A stretch of DNA of 64,000 bases from Blastococcus aggregatus (GCF_900221005.1 NZ_OBQI01000006.1:62001-126000); one strand, 5' to 3'; shown: positions 22,949 through 31,633, counted from the stretch's first letter. Numbers and translations are program-made. The notes: generated from the letters alone by a model not told the origin.

Positions 22949-24235
22949 GTGCCCCCACCCGTCCTGGAGCCGACGGCTCCCCCGGCCCGGCGCCGGGCCT
23001 GGCCGCCGGCTCTCCGGCTGCTGCTGGGCGAACGGGCCGGCGCGTTGTGCGCGGACGCCCTGGCCCCGGCCGGCGGCCGGCCGACCCGGCTGCGGGCGAC
23101 CGGCACGAACCTGCGCCCCGACGGCGCCGCGACGGTCCGGTACGCGGCCGAGGTCACCTGGGACGGCGGACGGCGAACGCGTGAGTCGCTCGTCGCCACG
23201 GTCGGCACGGCGATCCCGCCCGGTGCCGCACTCCTCGACGAGGTGGTCGACGGGACCCCGGTCCCGGTCGGCCTCTGGCGGTGGCCGCTCGACCCCGCCC
23301 TGCCGGCGCTGGCGTGGGCGGCCCGCTCCCCCGAGGCGGCCGCCCGGCTCCGACAGCTCGGGCTGACCGACGGGCCGGTGCGGCTGCGGCTGCGCTCGTA
23401 CCGGCCCGGGCGCCGCGCCGTGGTCGAGGCGACGACCGGCTCCGGAACGCTCTTCCTCAAGGTGGTCCGGCCGTCCGCCGTCGCGGGGCTGGTCGAGCGG
23501 CACGTGCTCCTCGACGGGGCGGTGCCGGTGCCGCCGGTGCTCGGGGCCACGGACGACGGCGTGGTCGTCCTCCCCGGCCTCGCCGGAACTCCGATGCGCG
23601 AGCTGATCGCCGGCGACGGCGCCGGGCTGCCCGGCGCGGCGGCCCTGGACGCACTGCTGGATGCGCTACCCGCGGCCGCCGCAGGGGTGACCGCGGTGGG
23701 CCGCAGCCGTCCGGGCGACGCGCACGGCCGGGCGGGCGACCACGCCGCCGTCCTCTCGATGGTCGCGCCGGAGCTGGCCCCGCGGCTCGACCGGCTGCTG
23801 GCCCTCCTCGGGTCGGCCGAGCGGGGAGAGCACCCCGAGGTGCCGGTGCACGGCGACTTCTACGAGGCCCAGCTCCTGGTCGACGACGGCTCGGTGGTCG
23901 GGCTGCTCGACGTCGACACCGTGGGCCGCGGGCACCGGATCGACGACTGGTCCACTCTCCTCGGGCACCTGGCGCTGCTGGAGACGATCCTGCCCGCACC
24001 GGCCACGGCCGCGCGGTACCGCGCGGAGCTCGAGGAAGCTGCGCTGCGCCGCTGGCCGGCCGGGGAGCTGCGGCCGCGGGTCGCCGCCGTGCTGCTGGGT
24101 CTCGCGACGGGGCCGTTCCGGGTGCTGCAGCGCGACTGGAGGGTGCGGACCGACGCCCGGATCACCCTGGCCGAGCGCTGGGCGACAGCGCCCTCGGGCG
24201 GCACCGGCTCCCGGTCCGGAAGGGCCACCGTGTAG
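22949..24235 (+). CDS. Aminoglycoside-phosphotransferase-like kinase, substrate unknown
   Basis: 428 residues. The C-lobe has the APH/choline-kinase catalytic motif VHGDFYEAQLLV (Brenner-like HGDxxxxN with Q instead of N) and the metal motif GLLDVDTVGRG. The N-lobe has a plausible nucleotide lysine in GTLFLKVV. Relatives phosphorylate antibiotics, sugars or other metabolites; resistance should not be assumed. TAGCGT followed by 6 nt and the GTG start suggests a leaderless transcript. It precedes a tRNA gene by 70 bp. Confidence 0.75.
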   Translation: MPPPVLEPTAPPARRRAWPPALRLLLGERAGALCADALAPAGGRPTRLRATGTNLRPDGAATVRYAAEVTWDGGRRTRESLVATVGTAIPPGAALLDEVVDGTPVPVGLWRWPLDPALPALAWAARSPEAAARLRQLGLTDGPVRLRLRSYRPGRRAVVEATTGSGTLFLKVVRPSAVAGLVERHVLLDGAVPVPPVLGATDDGVVVLPGLAGTPMRELIAGDGAGLPGAAALDALLDALPAAAAGVTAVGRSRPGDAHGRAGDHAAVLSMVAPELAPRLDRLLALLGSAERGEHPEVPVHGDFYEAQLLVDDGSVVGLLDVDTVGRGHRIDDWSTLLGHLALLETILPAPATAARYRAELEEAALRRWPAGELRPRVAAVLLGLATGPFRVLQRDWRVRTDARITLAERWATAPSGGTGSRSGRATV

Positions 24236-24273
24236 TCTCGCGACGATCGCTCGCTCGGCGTCACGCCGGGGAG

Positions 24274-24292
24274 CTGCACGGGAAACGTGCAG
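24274..24292 (+). terminator. Small hairpin between APH-like gene and tRNA-Gly
   Basis: CTGCACG (24274-24280) pairs with CGTGCAG (24286-24292) around a GGAAA loop, 38 bp after the APH-like stop and 13 bp before the tRNA. It may be a terminator or a tRNA-precursor structure. Confidence 0.4.
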
Positions 24293-24305
24293 GTCAGAGC
24301 GGTAC

Positions 24306-24376
24306 GCGGGTGTAGTTCAATGGTAGAACATCAGCTTCCCAAGCTGACAGTGCGAGTTCGATTCTCGTCACCCGCT
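24306..24376 (+). tRNA. tRNA-Gly (anticodon CCC)
   Basis: 71-nt cloverleaf without encoded CCA. The acceptor GCGGGTG pairs with CACCCGC, the D-stem is GTTC/GAAC, the anticodon stem TCAGC/GCTGA encloses the loop TTCCCAA (anticodon CCC, reading GGG), and the T-arm GCGAG-TTCGATT-CTCGT has one G-T pair. The discriminator base is T. Confidence 0.95.
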
Positions 24377-24555
24377 CTCCTCCTCTCCCTCCGCTGCTGC
24401 TCGAGTCTCCGCATCGCAGCACGGTGACCACCTCCTCACGGAACGCACGGGCGCGCCGGATTTCGGGGCCCGGACCGGGCCCGAACGCCCGGAGGTTCGC
24501 GGCCGCGGGCCCTTGGTCCCTGGGGCGGCGGTTCCCGGAACGACACGATCCGGGT

Positions 24556-25089
24556 ATGAGCCAGTACCGGTTCCCGGGAACCGTCACCGAGTGCCCCGAG
24601 GTCCAGGCCCCCGACTCCCTTCCCACCTCCGCTCCCGCCGGCACCCCGCCCGCGGTCGAGCACCTCCAGCTCATCCCCCTCCACCCCCGCCGGCAGAGCC
24701 CCTGGCTCCTCGTGGAGGTCGACGGCACCCCCGAAGGCCACCGCGCCCTGGTGTGGGCGGTGCGCGAGGCCGCGCGCCGGGAGGCCACGGTCGTGGCCGT
24801 CGCCGTCCTCGACGCCCCTGACGGCGATCCGCTGGACGGCACCGCCCGGCTCTCACCGCGCACCCAGGCCGCCGCCCGCGACCGCCTGGAGGCACACGTC
24901 CTGCGCGCCATCGCAGAGACCGGCATCAGCGGCCGCACCCGCACCGCGGTGCTCGAGCGCGCCGTGTTCGAGGCGCTGGACGCGGCCGTGCACGGCGCCG
25001 ACCTGGTGGTGGTCGGCGCGGGCGGCAAGCGGCTGCTGCGCCCGGCCGTCCCCCGCCCACCCTTCCGTCGCGTCGCGCGTGGCGCCTGA
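24556..25089 (+). CDS. Universal stress protein (UspA family)
   Basis: 177 residues. After a 45-residue Pro-rich extension, the alpha/beta Usp fold begins (SPWLLVEVDGTPEGHRALVWAVREAARREATVVAVAVLDAP) and ends with DLVVVGAGGKRLL. The usual ATP-binding end motif GxxGxG is replaced by GAGGKRLL, so nucleotide binding is uncertain. In actinobacteria, Usp genes often sit beside DevS/DevR-type hypoxia sensors; here a DevS-like kinase follows within 100 bp. Confidence 0.82.
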   Translation: MSQYRFPGTVTECPEVQAPDSLPTSAPAGTPPAVEHLQLIPLHPRRQSPWLLVEVDGTPEGHRALVWAVREAARREATVVAVAVLDAPDGDPLDGTARLSPRTQAAARDRLEAHVLRAIAETGISGRTRTAVLERAVFEALDAAVHGADLVVVGAGGKRLLRPAVPRPPFRRVARGA

Positions 25090-25141
25090 CCAGCGGCCGG
25101 AAGCCACGCCGCACCCCCTACCCGCCGCCGGCGGGCACCCC

Positions 25142-25156
25142 TACCGTCGGGCCGTG
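25142..25156 (+). promoter_or_regulatory. Probable leaderless promoter before the kinase leader ORF
   Basis: TACCGT (25142-25147) is followed by 6 nt and then GTG at 25154. The spacing predicts a transcript that begins on that GTG. Confidence 0.5.
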
Positions 25157-25186
25157 ACCCCGCCCGACGGTGCGGTGTGCCGGTGA
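25154..25186 (+). CDS. 10-residue leader ORF coupled to the sensor kinase
   Basis: GTG at 25154 opens a ten-codon frame reading VTPPDGAVCR whose TGA overlaps the GTG (25183) of the histidine kinase in a GTGA. Leaderless initiation followed by termination-reinitiation would explain how a kinase lacking a clear Shine-Dalgarno sequence is translated. The peptide itself may have no function. It is too short to support by composition; the evidence is the promoter spacing and the overlap. Confidence 0.4.
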   Translation: MTPPDGAVCR

Positions 25187-26814
25187 GCGAACCCCCGCGC
25201 AGCTCGCCCGAGCTGGCCGCTGCGGTCCGGGCGGCCGCCTCCGGCAGCCATCTCGAGGCGACGCTGCGCGAAGTCGTCCGCGCCGCAGTCCGCCACGTGG
25301 ACGCGACCTACGGCGCGCTGGGCGTGCTCAGCACCGACGGCCGGCGGCTGGACCGGTTCGTCATCGAGGGCATGGACGACGACGACGTGCGGCGCATCGG
25401 CACGCTCCCGGCCGGCGAGGGACTGCTCGGGCTGCTCGTCGCGGAGCCGATCGCACTGCGCCTGGACGACCTGGCCGACCACCCCGCCTTCCGCGGGTTC
25501 CCCGACGGGCATCCGCCGATGCGGTCGTTCCTCGGCGTCCCGGTCTGCGTGGGAGATGAGGTCTTCGGCAACCTCTACCTCACCGAGAAGCGCTCCGGTG
25601 GCCCCTTCACCGATGCCGACGTCGAGGTCACCCAGTCCCTGGCCGCCGTCGCCGGGCTGGCCATCGAGAACGCGAAGCTGCTGGAGCGGGCGGAGCGGCG
25701 GCGCGCGTGGGGCCAGGCCGGCATGGACTGCTCGACGACGGTGCTGGCCGGTGCCGAACCCGACGAGGTCCTACGCACCGCGACCGCACGGATCGCCGAG
25801 CTCTCGGGGGCACAGGCCGGGGGCGTCCTGGTCCCGATCCCCGGGGACGACGCGGCGCTGCGCATCCTGCTGGCCTTCGGCCCGCGGGGCGCCGACGCCG
25901 AGGGCGTGCGCGTGCCCCTGGAGGACCCGATCCTGCGCGAGGTGCACCGGTCCGGAACCCCGAGACTGGTCACCGACGAGGAGTTCCAGCGGCTGGCCGG
26001 TTCCGCTCCCGCGCTCGCCGAGCAGTTCAGCCACGAGTACGGCCCCGCCATGCTGATCCCCGTGGGGGGCCCACCGGCGCTGGGCACGCTCGCGGTGCTG
26101 CGTCTCCGCGACAGCGACCCCTTCGAGGCGGAGCTGCTCGACCTCGCCGCCGCCTTCGCCGCGCAGGCCACGGTGGCCCTGGAGCTGGTCCGCAGCCAGC
26201 ACCGCGAGCGCCGCCTGCAGGTGCAGGCCGACCGCGACCGCATCGCCCGGGACCTGCACGACCACGTGGTGCAGCGGATCTTCGCCACCGCCCTGGCCCT
26301 CGACCGGATCGGCCGCTCCGTCGAGGGCGAGTCGCCCGAGCTGGCCGCCCGGCTCGCCGAACGGGTCGACGAGCTCGACGGCACCATCTCCCGCATCCGC
26401 ACCTCGATCTTCGAGCTGCAGCACCAGGACGCCTCGCCCGAAGGTGTGCGGCACCGGCTGGTCGAGGTGGTCCGCTCCGTGATCGACGGGCACGGCCTGC
26501 GGCCCGATCTCCGCATGCACGGGGAGGTCGAGGACCTGCCGCCGGAGCTGGTGCACGACGTCGTGGCGGCGGTGCGCGAGCTGGTGACCAACGTGGTCCG
26601 GCACGCCCGCGCCGAGCGGGTCACCGTCACGGTCACGGTCGCCGACGACGTCCGCGTGCAGGTGACCGACGACGGCCTCGGTCTGCCGGCGATCACGGTG
26701 CGCAGCGGGCTGGCCAACCTGGCCGACCGCGCCGAGCGTCGCGGCGGCCGGCTCGTCGCCTCGGGCGGTCCGTCCGGCAGCGAGGTCGAGTGGACGGTCC
26801 CGGTGGAGCGCTGA
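25183..26814 (+). CDS. DevS-like GAF-GAF sensor histidine kinase
   Basis: About 543 residues from GTG 25183 (an in-frame GTG at 25177 is the alternative). Two GAF domains (about 20-165 and 180-330) are followed by a HisKA_3 dimerisation helix with phospho-acceptor His359 in RDLHDHVVQRIF and a HATPase with DDGLGLP and SGLANLADRAERRGG. The first GAF has GHPPMRSFLGVPV...GNLYLTEK, close to DevS/DosT, whose heme-ligand His lies in this segment; His110 is the candidate here. It would sense O2/NO or redox and pass phosphate to a NarL-type regulator, most simply the convergent gene 10 bp away. Confidence 0.88.
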   Translation: MSEPPRSSPELAAAVRAAASGSHLEATLREVVRAAVRHVDATYGALGVLSTDGRRLDRFVIEGMDDDDVRRIGTLPAGEGLLGLLVAEPIALRLDDLADHPAFRGFPDGHPPMRSFLGVPVCVGDEVFGNLYLTEKRSGGPFTDADVEVTQSLAAVAGLAIENAKLLERAERRRAWGQAGMDCSTTVLAGAEPDEVLRTATARIAELSGAQAGGVLVPIPGDDAALRILLAFGPRGADAEGVRVPLEDPILREVHRSGTPRLVTDEEFQRLAGSAPALAEQFSHEYGPAMLIPVGGPPALGTLAVLRLRDSDPFEAELLDLAAAFAAQATVALELVRSQHRERRLQVQADRDRIARDLHDHVVQRIFATALALDRIGRSVEGESPELAARLAERVDELDGTISRIRTSIFELQHQDASPEGVRHRLVEVVRSVIDGHGLRPDLRMHGEVEDLPPELVHDVVAAVRELVTNVVRHARAERVTVTVTVADDVRVQVTDDGLGLPAITVRSGLANLADRAERRGGRLVASGGPSGSEVEWTVPVER

Positions 26815-26823
26815 CCGGCGCAC

Positions 26824-27480
26824 TCACCCGGCCGGCGCGTCCCGCAGCTGGGTGGCGAGGATCGCCGCCTGCGTCCGCCGCTCGAGCCCGAGCTTGGCCA
26901 GCAGGTGGCTGGTGTAGTTCTTCACCGTCTTCTCGGCCAGCCCCATGCGGTCGCCGATCTGCCGGTTGGTCAGCCCCTCCCCGATCAGCCGCAGCACGAT
27001 CCGCTCCTGGTCGGTGAGCAGCTCCAGCCGTTCGGCACCCGCGGGCGCGGGGGCGCGCGGGCGGGGCCGGGCAGCTCCGACCTCCTCCAGCAACGTCCCG
27101 CCCGCGGCCACGGTGTGGACGGCGGAGACCAGGGCGGGGCCGCGCACCTGCTTCAGCAGGAACCCCGTCGCCCCGGCCAGCACCGCCGCATCGCGCGCCT
27201 CGGGCTCGGAGAAGCTGGTCAGCACGAGACAGGGCAGCCCCGGGATCCGTTGCCGCAGGGAGCGGACGAGGTCCGCGCCGCTGCCGTCGGGCAGCCGCAT
27301 GTCCACGACGACGACGTCGGGACGGACGGCGGGCACGCGGGCCAGTGCCTCGGCGACCGACCCGGCCTCGCCGGCCACGACGAGGTGCGGATCGTCCTCG
27401 AGCACCTCGGCCACGCCCCGGCGGACCACTTCGTGGTCGTCGACGAGGAACACGCGCATCGTGGCCCTGTTCTCGGTCAC
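26824..27480 (-). CDS. NarL/DevR-like response regulator
   Basis: 218 residues. The receiver is MRVFLVDDHEVVRRGVAEVLEDDP with phospho-Asp in VVVDMRLPDGSG, and the LuxR HTH is LTDQERIVLRLIGEGLTNRQIGDRMGLAEKTVKNYTSHLLAKL. GTG 27480 is taken as the start because GGGGGAGG lies 5 nt upstream; the internal ATG at 27459, where similarity begins, has a poorer site. It is convergent with the DevS-like kinase and lies directly upstream of the polyketide synthase on the opposite side, so it could regulate that pathway. Confidence 0.88.
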   Translation of the reverse strand: MTENRATMRVFLVDDHEVVRRGVAEVLEDDPHLVVAGEAGSVAEALARVPAVRPDVVVVDMRLPDGSGADLVRSLRQRIPGLPCLVLTSFSEPEARDAAVLAGATGFLLKQVRGPALVSAVHTVAAGGTLLEEVGAARPRPRAPAPAGAERLELLTDQERIVLRLIGEGLTNRQIGDRMGLAEKTVKNYTSHLLAKLGLERRTQAAILATQLRDAPAG

Positions 27481-27530
27481 GCCCGCCTCCCCCAGCCCGA
27501 TGTGACCCGGGACACAGAGGGTAGGCGGTA

Positions 27531-28559
27531 TCAGGCGGGGAGCAACAGCGCCGCGTACAGCGTGAGGCCCGGACCGAACGCCATGGCCACCACCGGACCC
27601 TCGACGTCGGCCATCTCCTGAAGAACCAGCAGCACCGTGGCGGACGAGCAGTTCCCGTGCTCGGAGAGCACCCGGCGGGAGGCCGCCACCTGCTCCTCGG
27701 CCAGGCCCAGCTCGTCGCGGACGACGTCGATGATCCGCGGTCCACCCGGGTGGACCGCCCAGCCGGCCACGTCCTCGGCCCGCAGGCCGGCGCCCTTGAG
27801 CAGCTCGTCGACGACCTCGCCCACGTGCTTGGACAGCACGTCGGGCACCCGCGGGGACAGGCCCATGCGGAAGCCGAGGTCGGTGACGTCCCAGGTCATC
27901 AGGTCGGCGGTGGAGGCGTCGGTGCGGGCCACCACACCGGCCAGCCGGCGACCCCGGCCCGCGCCGGGCTCGACGACGACGGCGGCCGCCGCGTCGGAGA
28001 ACAGCGCGTGCGCCACCACCTGCTCGAGATCCCGCGCCGCCGGCTGCACGTGCAGGCTGGTCAGCTCGCAGCAGAGCAGCACGGCCGGCCGGGACCGAGC
28101 GGCGACGAAGTCGCCCACCGCCGCCAGCCCGGGGATGGCCGCGTAGCACCCCATGTGCCCGATCAGCAGCCGCTGCAGCCCCGGGGGCATGCCCAGGTCG
28201 CTGGCCAGCCGGATGTCCAGGCCCGGCGTGGCGTACCCCGTGCAGGTGGCGACGGCGAACAGCCCGACGTCGCCGGGTGCCAGCCCGGCCGCGTCCAGGG
28301 CGCCCGCGACGGCCTGCTTGCCCAGCGGCAGCGCCTCCTGGACGTAGCGCTCCATGCGGGCGCCGGTGCCCCACGTGCTGAGGTCCTCGTCCAGCGGGTT
28401 GGCCACGGCGTGCCGCTGTCGGACGCCGGCGCCCAGGAAGATCCGCTTGGCGGCGCGCACGCCCTCGTAGTGAGCGGCGAAGAAGCCGTCCCAGGCCGCC
28501 TCCTGCTCCAGCGCAGCGGGCAGGGCCGATCCGGCCCCGGTGAGGACGGCGGCGCTCAC
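27531..28559 (-). CDS. Type III polyketide synthase
   Basis: 342 residues. The thiolase fold holds the complete catalytic triad Cys138 (MGCYAAIPGL), His270 (AVHPGGPRIID) and Asn303 (EHGNCSS), with MAFGPGLTLYAALL at the end as in chalcone/stilbene synthases and actinobacterial alkylresorcinol or pyrone synthases. It condenses malonyl-CoA units on an acyl starter without a carrier protein. The GTG overlaps the stop of the upstream methyltransferase (GTGA), so PKS and methyltransferase are one unit. Starter and product cannot be read from sequence. Confidence 0.93.
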   Translation of the reverse strand: MSAAVLTGAGSALPAALEQEAAWDGFFAAHYEGVRAAKRIFLGAGVRQRHAVANPLDEDLSTWGTGARMERYVQEALPLGKQAVAGALDAAGLAPGDVGLFAVATCTGYATPGLDIRLASDLGMPPGLQRLLIGHMGCYAAIPGLAAVGDFVAARSRPAVLLCCELTSLHVQPAARDLEQVVAHALFSDAAAAVVVEPGAGRGRRLAGVVARTDASTADLMTWDVTDLGFRMGLSPRVPDVLSKHVGEVVDELLKGAGLRAEDVAGWAVHPGGPRIIDVVRDELGLAEEQVAASRRVLSEHGNCSSATVLLVLQEMADVEGPVVAMAFGPGLTLYAALLLPA

Positions 28560-29371
28560 GGCTGGGCCTGGGCGGCGCGCGGGCTCGGCGTCATGTCCTC
28601 GACGGTACGTGCGGCGCGGGCACCGTGCCCGTCCGGCGACGCGGTGGTCTCCCGGCGCTTGCGCCCGTAACCGGCGAAGACGACGGCCGTGGAGCGGATC
28701 GGCTTCATGCGGACCAGGTCCCGGCGGCCCAGCTTCCAGGCGATCGCCTCGCGGATCGACGGTCGCAGCCCCACCAGCTCCAGGTCGAGACCGAGCCGGT
28801 CCGCCGCGGCCAGGAGCAGCTTCCGGTCGACGAAGAGGGCCGGATCGTGCAGGCCCCTCGGCGGTCCCCCCGGCAGCCGCTCGAACAGGTGCACGTTGAT
28901 CAGGACCGACAGCCGGCCGGCCGCCAGCGCGTCGATGACGAGCGTCCCTCCGGGCTTCAGCAGCCGCGCGCACTCGGCGAGGACGCCGACGTGGTCCTCG
29001 ACGTGCTCGAGGATCTCTCCTGCCACCACGACGTCCGCGCAGCCGTCGGCCAGCGGAACCGCGAGGACCGACCCCCGCACCGGCGTCATCCCGTGGCCGC
29101 GGGCGAGCAGCAGCCCGCTGAGCCCGATGTCCACACCGACGTGCCGGTAGCCGAGGCGGTCGACGTGCGGGGCCATGAGCCCCCCTCCGCAGGCGAGGTC
29201 GACCAGCACCGACCCCGGCCGGTCCGCGGGCGGGATGTGCTCGGCGCGGGAGGCCGCCAGCCAGTGCAGCGCGGCGAACCCGCCGGAGGGCTCCCACCAC
29301 TGGTCGGCGAGGGTGTCGTACTGGGCGGGGTCGTTGCGCGCCCGCCGGCCGGCCCGGTCGGCACCGCTCAC
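28556..29371 (-). CDS. UbiG-like SAM methyltransferase partnered with the type III PKS
   Basis: 271 residues. The start NDPAQYDTLADQWWEPSGGFAALHWLAASR recalls UbiG O-methyltransferases. SAM motif I is LVDLACGGGLMAPHVDRLG, with VGVDIGLSGLLLARG (motif II), VVVAGEILEHVEDH and LKPGGTLVIDALA following. It precedes and overlaps the PKS, so it most likely O-methylates the polyphenol or pyrone product. The last 30 residues are polar and disordered. In many actinobacteria such pairs come with an FAD oxidoreductase and a prenyltransferase; neither is in this window. Confidence 0.85.
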   Translation of the reverse strand: MSGADRAGRRARNDPAQYDTLADQWWEPSGGFAALHWLAASRAEHIPPADRPGSVLVDLACGGGLMAPHVDRLGYRHVGVDIGLSGLLLARGHGMTPVRGSVLAVPLADGCADVVVAGEILEHVEDHVGVLAECARLLKPGGTLVIDALAAGRLSVLINVHLFERLPGGPPRGLHDPALFVDRKLLLAAADRLGLDLELVGLRPSIREAIAWKLGRRDLVRMKPIRSTAVVFAGYGRKRRETTASPDGHGARAARTVEDMTPSPRAAQAQP

Positions 29372-29462
29372 GACCCTGCCACGACCCTGTCTCCGCGGCT
29401 CCCGGTCACGGTCACCATGATCGCCGGTGTCCGTCCCCGCCCGCACCCCCACCGGAGGTCCC

Positions 29463-30389
29463 GTGTCCGTCACCGTCGTCGGCAGCGTCAACGAGGACGT
29501 GCTCGTCGCCGTCGCCCGACTGCCCGGCCGCGGCGAGACCGTGGTCGGCCGGTCGGTCATCCGCGCTCCTGGCGGCAAGGGTGCCAACCAGGCGGCCGCC
29601 GCGGGCCTGCTCGGCCCGGGGGTGCACATGGTCGGCCGGGTCGGCGAGGACGCCGCGGGCGACCGCCAGCTGGCGGCGCTGGCCGGCTCGCGGGTCAACG
29701 TGAGCCGGGTGCACCGCACCCCGGGGCTGCCCACCGGCACGGCCACCATCCCGGTCGAGGACGGCAGCGGGGAGAACCTCATCGTCGTGCAGCCGGGCGC
29801 CAACGAGGCGCTCACCCCCGAGGACGTCGACGTCGAGCCGGTGCACCGCGCCGACGTGCTGCTGCTCCAGCTCGAGGTGCCCCTGGACGCGGTCCGCGAG
29901 GCCGCCGCCACGTCGGGCGGGCGGGTCGTCCTCACCCCCGCGCCGCCGCAGCCCCTGTCCGAGGAGCTGCTGGCCCTGGTCGACGTGCTGGTGCCCAACG
30001 AGCACGAGCTGGTCCAGCTGACCGGCGCCACCCCCGGCGAGCGGACGCCCGCCGAACTCGTCGCCCTGGCGCAGCGCGTCGCCGGCCCGGTCGTGGTGGT
30101 GACCCTGGGCGCCCGCGGCGCGCTGCTGGTGCTCCGCGACGGGTCGCCCGCACTGCTGCAGCCGCCGCCGGAGGTGACGCCGGTCGACACGACCGGCGCC
30201 GGGGACTGCTTCACGGGCGCGCTGGCGCAGGCGCTCGCCGGTGGCCAGGACCTGCCCGGCGCCGTCCGCTACGCCGTCGCCGCCGCCGCGCTGTCCACGA
30301 CCGGGGAAGGTGCCCGGGGCGGCCTGCCCGGGGACGACGAGGTGCAGGCGGTGCTCGCCCGGGTGCCGCAGGCCACCGAGGTGGCCTGA
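29463..30389 (+). CDS. rbsK: Ribokinase (PfkB family)
   Basis: 308 residues. The start VSVTVVGSVNEDVLV is chosen over an in-frame GTG 36 bp upstream because GGAGG lies 4 nt before it. The PfkB signatures GGKGANQAAAAGLL (sugar binding) and DTTGAGDCFTGAL (catalytic Asp, anion hole) are intact. It phosphorylates ribose, or possibly another pentose or nucleoside. It is divergent from the methyltransferase across 91 bp and has no adjacent ribose transporter. Confidence 0.92.
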   Translation: MSVTVVGSVNEDVLVAVARLPGRGETVVGRSVIRAPGGKGANQAAAAGLLGPGVHMVGRVGEDAAGDRQLAALAGSRVNVSRVHRTPGLPTGTATIPVEDGSGENLIVVQPGANEALTPEDVDVEPVHRADVLLLQLEVPLDAVREAAATSGGRVVLTPAPPQPLSEELLALVDVLVPNEHELVQLTGATPGERTPAELVALAQRVAGPVVVVTLGARGALLVLRDGSPALLQPPPEVTPVDTTGAGDCFTGALAQALAGGQDLPGAVRYAVAAAALSTTGEGARGGLPGDDEVQAVLARVPQATEVA

Positions 30390-30494
30390 CGGTTTCCGGA
30401 GCGGGTGCCGGCCCGGAGGCGGGGCACTCGCCGTCCCGGACGATCCGGTCCGCCATACTCGCCGGGGAGTTCGGTCGTCGGCGATGGAGGACGT

Positions 30495-31409
30495 GTGCGG
30501 CACGCCATCCTCCGCGCCGGGCTGCCGGTGCTCGCCCTGCTGACCCTCACCGCCTGCTCCGGCGACGATGCCGCGGAGAGCGAGGCCGCCGTCTCGTCCG
30601 GCGAAGCGTCGGCGTGCCCCGGCGAGGTGCTCGACGTCGTGGTGTCCGTGGGCGCGTGGGGGGACGTCGTCCGGCAGCTGGGCGGGGACTGCGCGACGGT
30701 CACCACGATCGCGCCGGAGGCCGAGGCCCCGGCGGAGGTCGCACCCGCCGACCGGGAGGCCTTCACCGCGGCCGACCTCGTCGTCGTCAACGGGGCGCGG
30801 CTCGACGGGTGGGCGGCCGACGCGGCGGCGGCAGCCGGCGACCCGGTGGTGGTCAGCGCGGCGGAGGTGGCCGGCGCCGTGGGCCAGGTCCGCGACCCCC
30901 ACCTCTGGTACGACCCGGCCGTCGTCCCGGAGGTGGCCCGGGAGGTGGCGCTGGAGCTCGCCCGGCTCTCCCCGGACGCGGCGCCCTACTTCGACGCCCA
31001 GCACACCGCCTGGACCACGGCGCTGCAGCCCTGGCTCGAGGCGGTCGAGGCGCTCCGGGCCGCCTCCGACGGGCGCGCCTTCGCCGCGACCGGCAACGCG
31101 TTCGACCGGCTGGCCGACGCCGTCGGCCTGACCGACGCGACGCCCTCGGGCTACGCACGAACCGTCCGGACCGGCGGCGAGCCCACGCGCGGGGAGCTCG
31201 CCGAGTTCGAGACGGCGCTGCGCGGAGGCGCCGTCGACGTCCTCGTCCAGGTCGGCGACGACCTGCCCGACGGGCTGGACGACGCGGCCGACGAGGGCGA
31301 GGTGCCGGTCGTCGTGATCACCGAGACCCCGGACGAGGACACGCCGTTCGTGGAGTGGCAGCTCGCCCAGCTCGGCGCGCTGTCCGAGGCCCTCGCGGAG
31401 GGCCGCTGA
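30495..31409 (+). CDS. ZnuA-like metal-binding lipoprotein, orphan and partly degenerate
   Basis: 304 residues. A lipoprotein signal ends in LLTLTACSG (lipobox, Cys21). The cluster A-I solute-binding fold is recognisable: VVVSVGAWGDVVRQLGGDCATVTTI, the conserved DPHLWYDPAVV (His ligand) and ITETPDEDTPFVEWQLAQLGALSEAL. The first ligand motif, normally VDPHTYEPTP, is replaced by an Ala/Glu/Pro run (EAEAPAEVAPADREAF) with no His. No permease or ATPase gene is adjacent. It may have lost tight Zn/Mn binding or have another role. GGAGG lies 4 nt before the GTG. Confidence 0.75.
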   Translation: MRHAILRAGLPVLALLTLTACSGDDAAESEAAVSSGEASACPGEVLDVVVSVGAWGDVVRQLGGDCATVTTIAPEAEAPAEVAPADREAFTAADLVVVNGARLDGWAADAAAAAGDPVVVSAAEVAGAVGQVRDPHLWYDPAVVPEVAREVALELARLSPDAAPYFDAQHTAWTTALQPWLEAVEALRAASDGRAFAATGNAFDRLADAVGLTDATPSGYARTVRTGGEPTRGELAEFETALRGGAVDVLVQVGDDLPDGLDDAADEGEVPVVVITETPDEDTPFVEWQLAQLGALSEALAEGR

Positions 31410-31498
31410 CCTCGGCAGTGACCGAGATCTCTCCTCCGAGCTGGTGATTTCCGGCGGCCACCCGGTTCTCGCGGGAACCGCGGGGGCAGGGTGGGCCC

Positions 31499-31633
31499 AT
31501 GGACGACCAGCGCGACTCCCGGGCAGCAGACTCCACCCCGCAGACCTCCGGTGACGAGCCGTCGCCCGAGGCCTCCACCGCGGCGACGGTGGCCCGGATG
31601 CTGGCCAACCCGCGACGCATCCGCCGGGCCTGA
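31499..31633 (+). CDS. Small hypothetical protein, 44 residues
   Basis: An ATG frame with strong third-position GC. The acidic N-half (MDDQRDSRAADST...SGDEPSPEAS) is followed by a basic helix-prone end (AATVARMLANPRRIRRA). No family is recognised. The purine-rich GGGGCAGG 5-10 nt upstream is a fair ribosome site. A perfect palindrome starts 20 bp after the stop. Confidence 0.5.
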   Translation: MDDQRDSRAADSTPQTSGDEPSPEASTAATVARMLANPRRIRRA

